Source of the DNA: Rhodocyclaceae bacterium | GTDB taxonomy: Bacteria > Pseudomonadota > Gammaproteobacteria > Burkholderiales > Rhodocyclaceae | NCBI GenBank assembly: GCA_006218025.1 | Contig: VBWA01000021.1 | Location: forward strand, 34,008-98,007 | Direction of reading: 5' to 3' | DNA length: 64,000 nucleotides | Program-made: the position numbers and the translations under genes | Notes under the pieces: generated by a model | Databases searched by the model: none | What the model was told of the DNA's origin: nothing | What the model saw: the letters and a program-made list of their open reading frames with translations, nothing else | In this document: in pieces, positions 1 through 9,028 of the stretch | How the letters are laid out: each line of letters opens with the position of its first letter | Numbering within the stretch: the first letter of the stretch is position 1

Positions 1-139
1 GCAGGCCCTCGATCATCTCCCGCGCCTCGATGCCGTTGGCCGCCACCCCGGCAATCTCGAGCTGCGGCCACAGTTGGGCAAGTCGGGCGACGAGATGTTT
101 GGCCAGCAGCGGCTCGTCGTCCGCGATGATCGCCTTCAT
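1..139 (-). CDS. Response regulator, N-terminal part (runs off the window)
   Basis: The visible 46 residues begin MKAIIADDEPLLAKHL, a receiver-domain start with the acidic D-D-E pocket. The ATG at 139 overlaps the stop of the upstream sensor kinase (ATGA at 136-139), so the two are translationally coupled. With a LytS-type kinase as partner, a LytTR-type regulator is likely, but the output domain lies outside the window. The family part is inference; the receiver identity is clear. Confidence 0.85.
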   Translation of the reverse strand, partial: MKAIIADDEPLLAKHLVARLAQLWPQLEIAGVAANGIEAREMIEGL

Positions 140-1143
140 GCCGGAACCTCGACGGGCACGCTCATCGTCGCCGTCGCGCCAGCGCCGACTTCCGAGCTCA
201 GCTCCAGGCTCGCCGTCGGCCCATAGAGCGCCGCGAGGCGGGCCCGGATGTTGGCGACGCCGATGCCCTCGCCTGGCATTTCGGCGAATCCGAGGCCATC
301 GTCGTTGACGGCAATCTGCAACCGGTCGCCCTGTCTCCGCGCCGATACGGTGACGCAGCCACCCGCGACCTTCGGCTCCAGCCCATGGCGAATCGCGTTT
401 TCCACCAGCGGCTGCAGCAGCATGGGCGGGAAGGCATGGGCCAGCAGCTCCGGAGCAATCTCGAAGGCGTAGGCCAGGCGGTCTCCCATGCGAATTTTCA
501 GGATCTCCAGGTATGCCGTCAGCAGCGCCACTTCGTCGGCCAGCGTGCCGCCCTCTGCGCGCGTGCGGGCCAGACTGGAACGCAGATAGCGAATCAGCGC
601 ATCCAGCAACCGGCCGGCCAGCTTCGGGTCAACCTCGATCAGCGCCGCGACGTTGGCCAGCGAATTGAACAGGAAGTGCGGCTCGATCTGCGCCTGGAGC
701 ATCTTGAGTTGGGCCTCGATGCTGCGCTTTTCGGCTTCGAGGCGGCGGTTCTCGCGCTGGTGCACCTCGGCAGCCAGCGCCACGTTGCGTTCGCGCAGGT
801 AGAAGAAGCCGCTGCCCATGACGCCCAGCGTGACACCCATGACAACCGCCTGCCAGGCGACCGCCGGCCACTCGACCCAACCGACGCCGCTCAGGCTGAC
901 GCCCAATAGTAGGCCGAACGCGACGCCCACCGGCACCGCCGCCAAGATCGCCAGCACGCGCCGCGGCCCCTCGGCGACAAACTGTCCAGCCAGGCTGCAG
1001 CTCACATAAATGGAGCAGCCGATGCACTGGGAAATCAGCAGATTGATGGCCCAGCCGGCGCCGACACCCAGCGCCGTGAGGAAGCCGGCGATCAGCGTGT
1101 TGCCGACGAGCGTGGCGAGCAGACGGCGCAAGTTGGAAGACAT
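136..1143 (-). CDS. LytS/AlgZ-type membrane sensor histidine kinase
   Basis: A 335-residue protein. The first ~130 residues form several membrane segments. They are followed by a short coiled linker (EVHQRENRRLEAEKRSIEAQ) and a His_kinase (PF06580) box, QIEPHFLFNSLANV, whose His is the phosphoacceptor. The C-terminal HATPase has LLQPLVENAIRHG (N box) and a DDGLGF motif. It would phosphorylate the response regulator encoded directly downstream with a 4-nt overlap. The last loop before the final strand reads EVGAGATAT and carries the dispersed repeat core described below, although GxG-rich sequence is also normal there. Confidence 0.92.
   Translation of the reverse strand: MSSNLRRLLATLVGNTLIAGFLTALGVGAGWAINLLISQCIGCSIYVSCSLAGQFVAEGPRRVLAILAAVPVGVAFGLLLGVSLSGVGWVEWPAVAWQAVVMGVTLGVMGSGFFYLRERNVALAAEVHQRENRRLEAEKRSIEAQLKMLQAQIEPHFLFNSLANVAALIEVDPKLAGRLLDALIRYLRSSLARTRAEGGTLADEVALLTAYLEILKIRMGDRLAYAFEIAPELLAHAFPPMLLQPLVENAIRHGLEPKVAGGCVTVSARRQGDRLQIAVNDDGLGFAEMPGEGIGVANIRARLAALYGPTASLELSSEVGAGATATMSVPVEVPA
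168..191 (-). repeat. Dispersed GTCGGCGCTGG repeat, copy in kinase gene
   Basis: Minus-strand copy, read in frame as E-V-G-A-G-A-T-A near the kinase C terminus. This is one of the weaker members, because a Gly-rich turn is expected here in HATPase domains and could resemble the repeat by chance. Confidence 0.45.
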
Positions 1144-1240
1144 GGCGCGATTATTCCACGCCGCAACCGCGCGTCGCCAGCCGTCTTGCGACAGGATGCC
1201 GGAACGGGAACATGAACTGCGTCCGGAACCGATGAACTGC

Positions 1241-1795
1241 TTACGGCAGCACCGGCTCCCGTCGCCGCGTGGCGCACAGACGCTGCATCACGGCCGGACG
1301 CGGGACGGCGACTTCCCCCTGCTCGAAAGCCACCACCGTCAGGCGCGGCCGCACCAAATCCAGCAGTTCGTCCGGGCGCAGCAGGAAGGCCGGATTGGAA
1401 GGCTTGCCGAAACGCTCGTTGCCGACCATGAAGGTTTCGTAGATCAACACCCCATCCATGTCCAGCGCATCGAGCAGCATCGGCAATAGCGGCCGAAACA
1501 GATAATTGGTGACCACGATCCCGTCAAACTTGCGCCCGCGATACGGCCAGGGTCCGCCTTCGAGGTCGGCTATCCGTGTCACAATGGCGGGGGCTTTGGC
1601 CCTGATTTCGGCCACGGCTTCGGCATCGCGATCAACCGCCTCCACCCGGTAACCGCGTTCCGCCAGCAAAAGGGAATGCCGGCCATGACCGCAGCCCAGA
1701 TCCAGCACCGCGCCGCCTGCCTTGATCAAGGGAAGGAAACGCTGCACCCACGGTGAGGTTATTCCGCTCATTTCGAATGCCATGTCGGGTATCAT
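1241..1795 (-). CDS. Class I SAM-dependent methyltransferase
   Basis: A 184-residue protein starting MIPDMAFEMSG. SAM motif I is VLDLGCGHGRHSLLLAERG, followed by the acidic VEAVDRD that binds the ribose. This is a compact Rossmann methyltransferase of the TehB/UbiE-like type. The substrate cannot be read from the sequence. The open frame continues upstream to 1924 but would overlap the divergent cyclase gene, so the ATG at 1795 (or the one at 1783) is preferred. Neither start has a clear ribosome-binding site. Confidence 0.8.
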   Translation of the reverse strand: MIPDMAFEMSGITSPWVQRFLPLIKAGGAVLDLGCGHGRHSLLLAERGYRVEAVDRDAEAVAEIRAKAPAIVTRIADLEGGPWPYRGRKFDGIVVTNYLFRPLLPMLLDALDMDGVLIYETFMVGNERFGKPSNPAFLLRPDELLDLVRPRLTVVAFEQGEVAVPRPAVMQRLCATRRREPVLP

Positions 1796-1844
1796 TTTGA
1801 ATCTAAACCATGCCGGAAGCCACTTCCCCGGGCCTTTATACCTG

Positions 1845-3194
1845 ATGTCCCCAAAACAGAGCACGCTGGCCGACCCCGCACAGGACAACAACGACGCCCT
1901 GCGGGAACAGCTAAGCACGACCACCGAAGCCTACAACCGTTTCGTGCCGCGCGAGTTTCTCCGCTTGCTGGGCATCGACGACATCCGCAAGGTCGAACTC
2001 GGGCAACAGGTCGAACGCAAGATGACCATCCTGTTTGCCGACATCCGCAACTTCACCTCGCTGTCGGAGTCGATGAGTCCGCAGGAAAACTTCAACTTCC
2101 TCAACTCCTACCTGATTCAGATGGAGCCGGTGATTGCCGCTCATGGCGGTTTCATCGACAAATACATCGGCGACGGCATCATGGCGCTGTTTCCCGATTC
2201 GCCGGATGCGGCATTGCGCTGCGGTCTGGCAATGATGGAGCGGCTCGAACAATACAACGACGGCCGCGAGCGCGCCGGCTACCGCCGGATCAAGATAGGC
2301 ATCGGCATCAACACGGGCATCGTCATCCTCGGCACCATAGGCGGCGCGGCGCGCATGGATGGCACGGTGATCGGCGACGCGGTCAACCTCGCGGCGCGAA
2401 TGGAGCGTCTTACCAAGGACTACAGGGTCTCGATTCTGATCAGCGAATACACGCTGTACTGCCTTGACGAACCAAGCCTCTGGTCGATCCGCTTTCTCGA
2501 TCGCACGCATGTGCGCGGCAAGCAAGGCACTCAATCGGTGTATGAAGTGTTCAACGCCGACCCTCCCGCCCTGAGGGAAGCCAAGAAGAAAACCCTCACC
2601 ATGTTCGAGGAGGCGCTGGCCTACTTTCACCTCGACGACCTCCTCACCGCCCGCGAGCGCCTCGCGGGCTACCTGGCGATCGTGCCGGACGACGACGCTG
2701 CCCACGTCTATCTCGAGCGTTGCGAAACTCCCGCTGCGGGTCTCGGCGAACAGCGGGGAGAACTGCCTTCAATCTGGCGGGAGGAGTACTCCTTTGGCGT
2801 GCCGGTTGTGGACGCGGCGCACAAGAACCTGCTTTCCGACATGAATGCCTTGGCCCGGGCGGTAAATGTCAGCGCCTTGCATCTGACCACGCCGCTGATG
2901 GCCCAGATCCGCTTCGCCGCGGTGCGCGATTTCGCGGTCGAAGAGCAACTGATGCAGGAAGACGGCTATCCCTTCCTCGAACTTCATGTCCGCCAGCATC
3001 AGCGTTTTTTTGAGTTCTTTGGCGAGTTGCGCCGCGAAATTGAGGAAGGCGAGGAGAATCGCGTCTATCTGGCCTTTCGCGTCAAGCGCTACCTGACCGG
3101 CTGGCTGATCAACCACATCCTCAGCGCCGACAGGCATTACGGCCACTACCGGGCCGGCAAGCGTCGAGAGCAGGGCCTGCGGCAAGTCACCTGA
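1845..3194 (+). CDS. Class III adenylate cyclase fused to a hemerythrin-like domain
   Basis: A 449-residue protein. Residues ~55-245 are a class III cyclase domain. FADIRNFTSLSE and DKYIGDGIMALF supply the metal aspartates, and TVIGDAVNLAARME supplies the transition-state Asn/Arg. The Lys in DKYIGD and the Thr in TVIGD fit adenylate cyclases of class IIIb. A short helical repeat around residues 250-300 (EALAYFHLDDLLTARERLA) also occurs at the end of the second cyclase at 6659. Residues ~310-445 are a bacteriohemerythrin-like domain with DAAHK, EEQLM, LHVRQH and HILSAD. The usual HFxxEE ligand motif reads DFAVEE, so one His ligand is replaced by Asp362. No membrane segment is evident. An O2/redox-sensing cyclase is inferred. 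Confidence 0.88.
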   Translation: MSPKQSTLADPAQDNNDALREQLSTTTEAYNRFVPREFLRLLGIDDIRKVELGQQVERKMTILFADIRNFTSLSESMSPQENFNFLNSYLIQMEPVIAAHGGFIDKYIGDGIMALFPDSPDAALRCGLAMMERLEQYNDGRERAGYRRIKIGIGINTGIVILGTIGGAARMDGTVIGDAVNLAARMERLTKDYRVSILISEYTLYCLDEPSLWSIRFLDRTHVRGKQGTQSVYEVFNADPPALREAKKKTLTMFEEALAYFHLDDLLTARERLAGYLAIVPDDDAAHVYLERCETPAAGLGEQRGELPSIWREEYSFGVPVVDAAHKNLLSDMNALARAVNVSALHLTTPLMAQIRFAAVRDFAVEEQLMQEDGYPFLELHVRQHQRFFEFFGELRREIEEGEENRVYLAFRVKRYLTGWLINHILSADRHYGHYRAGKRREQGLRQVT

Positions 3195-3285
3195 ACAGGC
3201 ACAAGCAAGCCGAAGGTGCTATGCTTTTATTGCGCCGCAGCATTTTCGCTGGCAAAGCACTTCAACAACGCTGCTGAACGCCGCC

Positions 3286-5976
3286 ATGCACAACGAACGA
3301 CACTACCTGCACACGCTCTTCGAGCCGCAATCGATCGCCATCGTCGGCGCCTCCGAGACGCCGAACTCGATTGGCGTCACGTTGGTGCGCAACATGCTCG
3401 ACTCGGGCTACACGGGGAAGCTGTTCTTCGTCAATCCCAGGCACGAAACGGTATTCGGACAACGCAGCTATCCGTCGGTCGATACCATTCCCCAGCGACT
3501 CGATATCGCCGTGATCTGCACCAAGGCAGCTACTGTCCCCGACATCGTCGATGCCTGTGGTCGCGCCGGTTGCAGAAACGCCATCATCATTGCCGGGGGC
3601 TTCGCCGAGGCCGGACCGCGCGGCGCGGCGCTGGAGCGCGCCACGCTGGAGAATGCCCGCCGCCACGGCATGCGCCTGATCGGGCCCAACTGCCTCGGCA
3701 TCATGCGCCCCGGCAGCCAGCTCAACCTGACTTTCGCCCATGGCTTCGCCCATGCCGGCACCATCGGCCTCATCTCGCAATCCGGCGCCCTGTGCACGGC
3801 GATTCTCGACTGGGCCTTGCCGAACAATGTCGGGTTCTCGAACGTGGTCTCGCTGGGCGCCGAAAGCGACATCGACTTCGGCGAAGTGCTCGACTACATG
3901 GTTTCCGACCCGCGTACCGAAAACATTTTCCTGTATATCGAGGGCATCAAGAACGCCCGCCGCTTCATGAGCGCGCTGCGCGCGGCGGCGCGCTGCAAAC
4001 CGGTGTTGCTGATCAAGGTAGGCAAGCATCCGGCCGGCGAAAAGGCCGCGCTCTCCCACACCGGCGCCCTGGTCGGCGCCGACGACGTGTTCGACGCCGC
4101 GCTGCGACGGGCCGGCGTCGTGCGCCTGGCCAACGTCGGCCAAATGTATGCTGCCGCCTCGGCCCTGTTCTCGCACTTCCGACCGCGCGGCAAACGCCTG
4201 GCGATCATCACCAATGGCGGCGGGCCGGGCGTCATGGCGGCCGACCACGCCGCGGACATCGACATCCCGCTGGCCCAGCTCGACCCTGCCACGCTCACCC
4301 GCCTCAACGAGTCCTTGCCCGCCAACTGGTCGAAGTCCAACCCCATCGACATTCTGGGCGACGCCGATCCGGCGCGCTATGGCGCTGCGCTCCAGGCCTG
4401 CATCGACGATGACAATGTCGACGGCATGCTGGTCATCCTGACGCCGCAGGCGATGACCGACCCGACCCAGGCGGCGCGCACGGTGATCGAGATCGCCCGG
4501 CAAAGCGACAAGCCCATGGTGACGTGCTGGATGGGCGAAGAGCAGGTAGGCGAGGCGCGCAAGCTGTTCAAGGGCGCGGCGATTCCCACCTTCCGCACCC
4601 CGGAACCCGCCGTCGACCTGTTCTCGCACATTTCCAACTACTACCGGAACCGGCAGTTGCTGATGCAAACGCCGCCCTCGATTTCAGAGCAGGCTCCGCC
4701 GCGACTGGAATCGGCGCGCCTGGTGATCGAATCGGCATTGATGGAAGGCCGCAGGGTCCTCAACGAAATGGAATCGAAGGCCGTGCTGGCCGCCTTCAAG
4801 ATTCCGATCGCGCAAACCGTGGTCGCCCGCTCCGCTTCGGAAGCCATGGTGCTTGCCGAGGAACTTGGGCTGCCGGTGGTGATGAAGGTCGATTCGCCGC
4901 AGATCGTGCACAAGAGCGACTCCGGTGGCGTGCGCCTGAATCTCCACAGCCTCGCCGCCGTGCGCGACTCCTGGCTGGAAATCATGGACGAGGTGAAAAA
5001 GAATTGTCCAGACGCGCACATCAACGGCATCTCCATCGAACCGATGATCCAGAAACCCAACGGCCGGGAACTGGTGGTCGGCATGATGCGCGACAAGATC
5101 TTCGGCCCCACGATCGTCCTCGGCCCCGGCGGCACCAGCGTCGAGGCCTACAACAGCGACCGCGCCGTGGCCCTGCCGCCGCTCAATCCGGTGCTGGTGG
5201 CCGACATGCTGGCCTCCACCCGGACCACCGCACGGCTCGGTGAATTTCGCAACATGCCGCCGGCCAACATGGAGGCGATCGAGGCCGTGCTGCTGCGCGT
5301 TTCGGCCATGGTCTGCGAAATGCCGTGGATCAGCGAACTGGACATCAATCCGCTGATCGTCGATGAACACGGCGCGGTGGCGGTGGACGCGCGCATCACG
5401 ATCGAAAACATGCCGATCACCGCGGGTCGCTATGACCACATGGCGATCCATCCCTACCCGTCGCACCTTAAGTCGAGCTACCAGGCCAAGGACGGTTCGC
5501 TGGTCACCATCCGCCCGATCCGGCCCGAAGATGTGCGGATGGAACAGGAATTCGTCAAGGGCCTGTCGCCCGAAGCACGCTACATGCGCTTCATGAACAC
5601 CATCCGCGAAGTGTCGCCGGCGCAGATGATCCGCCTCACGCAAATCGACTACGACCGCGAAATGGCCTTCGTCGCCACCATCGACGCAGATGGCATGGAG
5701 AAGGAAATCGGCGTGGTCCGCTACGCCACCAACCCCGATGGCGAATCCTGCGAGTTCGCCATCGTCGTCGCCGACGAGTGGCAGGGCAAGGGCCTGGCAC
5801 GCCGCCTGATGGGCATCCTGATCGACACGGCGCGCGCCAGCGGCCTCAGATACATGCACGGCGACTTCCTGGCCGAAAACTCGCGCATGCTGGCCTTCGT
5901 CGCCAGCCTGGGGTTCGTCCTCTCGGCCCATCCGGACGACCACGGCCTCAAGCGCGGCGTATTGGTGCTGAATTGA
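3286..5976 (+). CDS. Bifunctional acyl-CoA synthetase (NDP-forming)/GNAT acetyltransferase, Pat-like
   Basis: An 896-residue protein. Order: CoA-binding domain (residues ~10-140, SIAIVGASETPNSIG), succinyl-CoA-ligase-like domains (~150-460), ATP-grasp (~480-700, VVMKVDSPQIVHKSDSGG) and a C-terminal GNAT domain (~735-890, EWQGKGLARRLM). This matches protein lysine acetyltransferases of the Pat/YfiQ type, which acetylate and switch off acyl-CoA synthetases. The SHTGAL motif keeps His258, the phospho-His position of ADP-forming acyl-CoA synthetases, so synthetase activity is possible. The gene lies between two adenylate cyclases and upstream of an acyl-CoA ligase. Its stop overlaps the tag start (TTGA). 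Confidence 0.9.
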   Translation: MHNERHYLHTLFEPQSIAIVGASETPNSIGVTLVRNMLDSGYTGKLFFVNPRHETVFGQRSYPSVDTIPQRLDIAVICTKAATVPDIVDACGRAGCRNAIIIAGGFAEAGPRGAALERATLENARRHGMRLIGPNCLGIMRPGSQLNLTFAHGFAHAGTIGLISQSGALCTAILDWALPNNVGFSNVVSLGAESDIDFGEVLDYMVSDPRTENIFLYIEGIKNARRFMSALRAAARCKPVLLIKVGKHPAGEKAALSHTGALVGADDVFDAALRRAGVVRLANVGQMYAAASALFSHFRPRGKRLAIITNGGGPGVMAADHAADIDIPLAQLDPATLTRLNESLPANWSKSNPIDILGDADPARYGAALQACIDDDNVDGMLVILTPQAMTDPTQAARTVIEIARQSDKPMVTCWMGEEQVGEARKLFKGAAIPTFRTPEPAVDLFSHISNYYRNRQLLMQTPPSISEQAPPRLESARLVIESALMEGRRVLNEMESKAVLAAFKIPIAQTVVARSASEAMVLAEELGLPVVMKVDSPQIVHKSDSGGVRLNLHSLAAVRDSWLEIMDEVKKNCPDAHINGISIEPMIQKPNGRELVVGMMRDKIFGPTIVLGPGGTSVEAYNSDRAVALPPLNPVLVADMLASTRTTARLGEFRNMPPANMEAIEAVLLRVSAMVCEMPWISELDINPLIVDEHGAVAVDARITIENMPITAGRYDHMAIHPYPSHLKSSYQAKDGSLVTIRPIRPEDVRMEQEFVKGLSPEARYMRFMNTIREVSPAQMIRLTQIDYDREMAFVATIDADGMEKEIGVVRYATNPDGESCEFAIVVADEWQGKGLARRLMGILIDTARASGLRYMHGDFLAENSRMLAFVASLGFVLSAHPDDHGLKRGVLVLN

Positions 5977-6545
5977 GCGCGAGCGAACGCTGCCCCTGGT
6001 GCGGCGACGACCCGCTCTACGTCGCCTATCACGACACCGAGTGGGGCGTGCCCTGCCACGACGAGCGCAGCCTGTTCGAGTTCCTCATCCTCGAAGGCGC
6101 CCAGGCCGGACTGTCATGGATCACGATTCTCAGGAAGCGCGAGAACTATCGCCGCGCCTTCGACAACTTCGATCCCGCCAGGATCGCCCGCTACGGCGAG
6201 AAGGATGTGGAGCGGCTGCTGGGTGATGCGGGCATCGTCAGAAACCGGCTGAAGATCGCGGCCGCCATCGGCAACGCCCGCGCCACGCTGGAACTCTACG
6301 AACAGGGCGGTTCGCTCGACCAGTTGCTGTGGACATTCGTCGATGGCCGTCCGCGCATCAACCGCTGGCGCTCGCTGGCCGAAGTGCCTGCCATCACGGC
6401 GGAAGCCGAGGCCCTGTCGAAGGAACTCAAGCACCGCGGTTTCCGCTTCATCGGCCCCACGGTCATCTACGCCCACATGCAGGCGACCGGCATGGTCAAC
6501 GATCATCTGGTCTCCTGTCCGCGCCACGCCGAACTCGGCGCCTGA
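5973..6545 (+). CDS. tag: DNA-3-methyladenine glycosylase I
   Basis: A 190-residue protein. The start is the TTG at 5973 overlapping the previous stop (TTGA); it reads LSASERCPWCGDDPLYVAYHDTEWG, the usual Tag N terminus. Zn ligands are the Cys in ERCPWC, the His in YHDTEWG and the C-terminal H-x-x-x-C type motif (VNDHLVSCPRH). The core EGAQAGLSWITILRKRENYR is characteristic. It removes 3-methyladenine from alkylated DNA. No in-frame ATG exists near the N terminus, so the TTG start is well supported. Confidence 0.92.
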   Translation: MSASERCPWCGDDPLYVAYHDTEWGVPCHDERSLFEFLILEGAQAGLSWITILRKRENYRRAFDNFDPARIARYGEKDVERLLGDAGIVRNRLKIAAAIGNARATLELYEQGGSLDQLLWTFVDGRPRINRWRSLAEVPAITAEAEALSKELKHRGFRFIGPTVIYAHMQATGMVNDHLVSCPRHAELGA

Positions 6546-6590
6546 TCGCCAACGCCGCACCGGGGCCTGCCGCGGCGCATTCGCGGCCGC

Positions 6591-6617
6591 TGGACAGATT
6601 CGGATTCTGGTTACAAT
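6591..6617 (+). promoter_or_regulatory. Possible sigma-70 promoter of the GAF-PAS cyclase gene
   Basis: TGGACA (6591-6596) and TACAAT (6612-6617) are separated by 15 nt, 42 nt upstream of the ATG at 6659. The spacing is shorter than ideal. It suggests the cyclase has its own promoter rather than only reading through from tag. Confidence 0.35.
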
Positions 6618-6658
6618 ACAAACGTTTATAGCCCACTGGTGCGCTGCCCGGCGTTCGT

Positions 6659-9016
6659 ATGCAAATCGGCCTCGAAAACATTCGCGAGATTCTTGATCAC
6701 CACCTGAATCAAGAGGATTTCGAGCGACTGCTGCGAGGGCTCGACGACGCAGGCAAGGCCGAGCTCTTCCATCGGATCGTCGAGCACCTGCGCCGCAGCG
6801 AGGCGCTGGTCGATATTGCCAACCGCGTCTCGGACACCCTCTCGCTCGACGTCCTGTTTCCGCGCCTGATGGCAGTGGTTACCGAAGCGCTGGACGCCGA
6901 CCGCAGTTCGCTGTTCCTTCACGATCCCGAGACCGAGGAGCTGTTCTCGCGGGTCATCCAGGGTGATGCCATCGGCGAGATCCGCTTCCCCTGCCATCTC
7001 GGTGTCGCCGGCTCGATCTTCATCAGCGGCGAGGCGGAAATCATCGCCGACGCCTATGCCGACCCGCGCTTCAATCAGGAGTTCGACCGCCACACCGGCT
7101 ACCACACGCGCAACATCCTCTGCGTTCCGATCCGCAACAAGAAGCGCCAGGTGATAGGCGTCACCCAGGTACTGAACAAGCGCACCGGAGAGTTCGACGC
7201 CGAAGACCAGCGGCTGCTCGAAGGGTTGTCGCTGCAGGCCTCCGCGGCACTCGAGAATGCGCGCCTGTTCGAGAAGGTCGAGCGCCAGCAGCGCGAGGAA
7301 GCCATGCTGCTCGAAGTCAGCGCCTCGATCGTCTCGGAGATCCACCTCGATCCGCTGCTGATGAAGATCATGGCGGCGGCAACCTCGCTGCTCGACGCCG
7401 ACCGCGGAACCCTGTTCCTCTACGATGCGGCACGCGACGAACTGTTTTCCCGCGTCGCCGGCGGCATCGGCGGTGCCGAGATTCGCTTTCCGGCAATTGC
7501 CGGCATTGCCGGGGAATGCTTCACCAGTGGGCGGGTGATCAACATCGCCGACGCCTACAGCGATTCCCGTTTCAATCCCGAGTTCGACCGGCACACCGGC
7601 TACCACACCCATAGCATGCTGTGCATGCCGATCGTCGCCAGGGGCGAGCGCAAGATCGGCGTCATGCAGATTCTGAATCGAAAGGGCGGAGCGTTCGGCA
7701 ACTCCGATGAAAGGCGACTGCGCGCCTTCTCGGCCCAGGCCGCCGTCGCCATCGAGAATGCAAAGTTGTTCAAGGAGGTCAGCGCCGCACGCAACTACAA
7801 CGAGGCCATTCTGCACAGCATGAACAATGCCGTGCTGACGCTGGATGCCGACGGCGTACTGAAGAAGGTCAACGAATCGGCGCGACGAATTCTGCGCCTC
7901 AGCGACGATGACCTGCTGGGCCACACACTTGATGAGCACTTCACCGGGCGCAACAGCTGGGTGGCGAAAAGCCTGGAAAAAGTCCGCAGTTCGGGCAACA
8001 CCGACATCACCGTCGACACTGACCTGTTCATCGAAGGCGCCGACCTGATTTCAGTCAACCTGACCACGGTGCCTCTGACCAGCATCCAGCATGAGTCGAT
8101 CGGCTACATGCTGATGATGGAGGACATCACCCGCGAAAAGCGCCTGCGCAACACCATGTCGCGCTACATGAGCAAGACGGTGGTGGACCAGCTGCTGGCC
8201 AGCGGCGAGGCGGTGCTGGGCGGCACCGGGCGCGACGTCAGCGTGCTGTTTTCCGATATCCGCGGCTTCACCTCGATTTCGGAACGGCTCGGCGCCAAGG
8301 AGACCGTGGCATTGCTCAACGAATACTTCACCGAAATGGTGGATATCGTGTTCGCCCACAACGGGGTGCTCGACAAATACATCGGCGACATGATCATGGC
8401 GGTGTTCGGCTCAGTGCTGCAGACCAAGGACGACGCGAGCAATGCGGTCATGGTCGGCAACCGGATGTTGACCGGCCTGCACCAGCTGAACCGGAGGCGC
8501 GCCGCGCGCGGCGCCGAGGCGATCAGGATCGGGGTGGGCATCAGCACCGGCAATGTGGTCGCGGGAAACATCGGATCGCTGAAGCGAATGGAATACACGG
8601 TCATCGGCGACCGGGTCAACCTCGCCGAACGGCTGGAAGGCGCCAACAAGTTCTATGGCACCTCGATCCTGATCTGCGATGCGACCTACGACGCGATCAG
8701 GGATCACGCGTCCGCCCGCGAGATCGATCTGATTCGCGTGCGCGGCCGGGAAAAACCGGTGGCAATCTACGAGGCGCTCGGCCATCACTCCGAAGACAGC
8801 TTCCCGCACCGGGCCGAAGTGCTCGACGCATTCAACGAAGGACTGACGCACTACCGCAGGCGGGAATGGGGCGACGCGGAGCGCTGCTTCCGCCAGGCGC
8901 TGGGTGCCAACCCGGGGGATGGACCATCGAGAATCTACCTCGATCGCTGCGGGATCTACCGCGACGCGCCGCCCCCCGACGACTGGGACGGCGTCTGGAC
9001 GATGCAACATGACTAG
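6659..9016 (+). CDS. Adenylate cyclase with two GAF domains and a PAS domain
   Basis: A 785-residue protein with no membrane segments. Domains: GAF1 (~50-190) and GAF2 (~230-375), which repeat a similar GYHTxNxLCxPI segment; a PAS domain (~385-500, ILHSMNNAVLTLDADG); and a class III cyclase (~515-700) with FSDIRGFTSISE, DKYIGDMIMAVFG and YTVIGDRVNLAERLE. The Lys/Thr pair predicts ATP as substrate. The C-terminal ~60 residues (HYRRREWGDAERCFRQAL) are TPR-like and resemble the tail after the cyclase domain of the gene at 1845. Likely a soluble multi-input cAMP synthase; the GAF ligands are unknown. Confidence 0.9.
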   Translation: MQIGLENIREILDHHLNQEDFERLLRGLDDAGKAELFHRIVEHLRRSEALVDIANRVSDTLSLDVLFPRLMAVVTEALDADRSSLFLHDPETEELFSRVIQGDAIGEIRFPCHLGVAGSIFISGEAEIIADAYADPRFNQEFDRHTGYHTRNILCVPIRNKKRQVIGVTQVLNKRTGEFDAEDQRLLEGLSLQASAALENARLFEKVERQQREEAMLLEVSASIVSEIHLDPLLMKIMAAATSLLDADRGTLFLYDAARDELFSRVAGGIGGAEIRFPAIAGIAGECFTSGRVINIADAYSDSRFNPEFDRHTGYHTHSMLCMPIVARGERKIGVMQILNRKGGAFGNSDERRLRAFSAQAAVAIENAKLFKEVSAARNYNEAILHSMNNAVLTLDADGVLKKVNESARRILRLSDDDLLGHTLDEHFTGRNSWVAKSLEKVRSSGNTDITVDTDLFIEGADLISVNLTTVPLTSIQHESIGYMLMMEDITREKRLRNTMSRYMSKTVVDQLLASGEAVLGGTGRDVSVLFSDIRGFTSISERLGAKETVALLNEYFTEMVDIVFAHNGVLDKYIGDMIMAVFGSVLQTKDDASNAVMVGNRMLTGLHQLNRRRAARGAEAIRIGVGISTGNVVAGNIGSLKRMEYTVIGDRVNLAERLEGANKFYGTSILICDATYDAIRDHASAREIDLIRVRGREKPVAIYEALGHHSEDSFPHRAEVLDAFNEGLTHYRRREWGDAERCFRQALGANPGDGPSRIYLDRCGIYRDAPPPDDWDGVWTMQHD

Positions 9017-9028
9017 CAGCGGGCGCCT

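Noticed and set aside
3262..5943. Long minus-strand frames opposite the Pat-like gene
   Set aside because: High-GC shadow frames with no family motifs; the plus-strand gene has complete domains.
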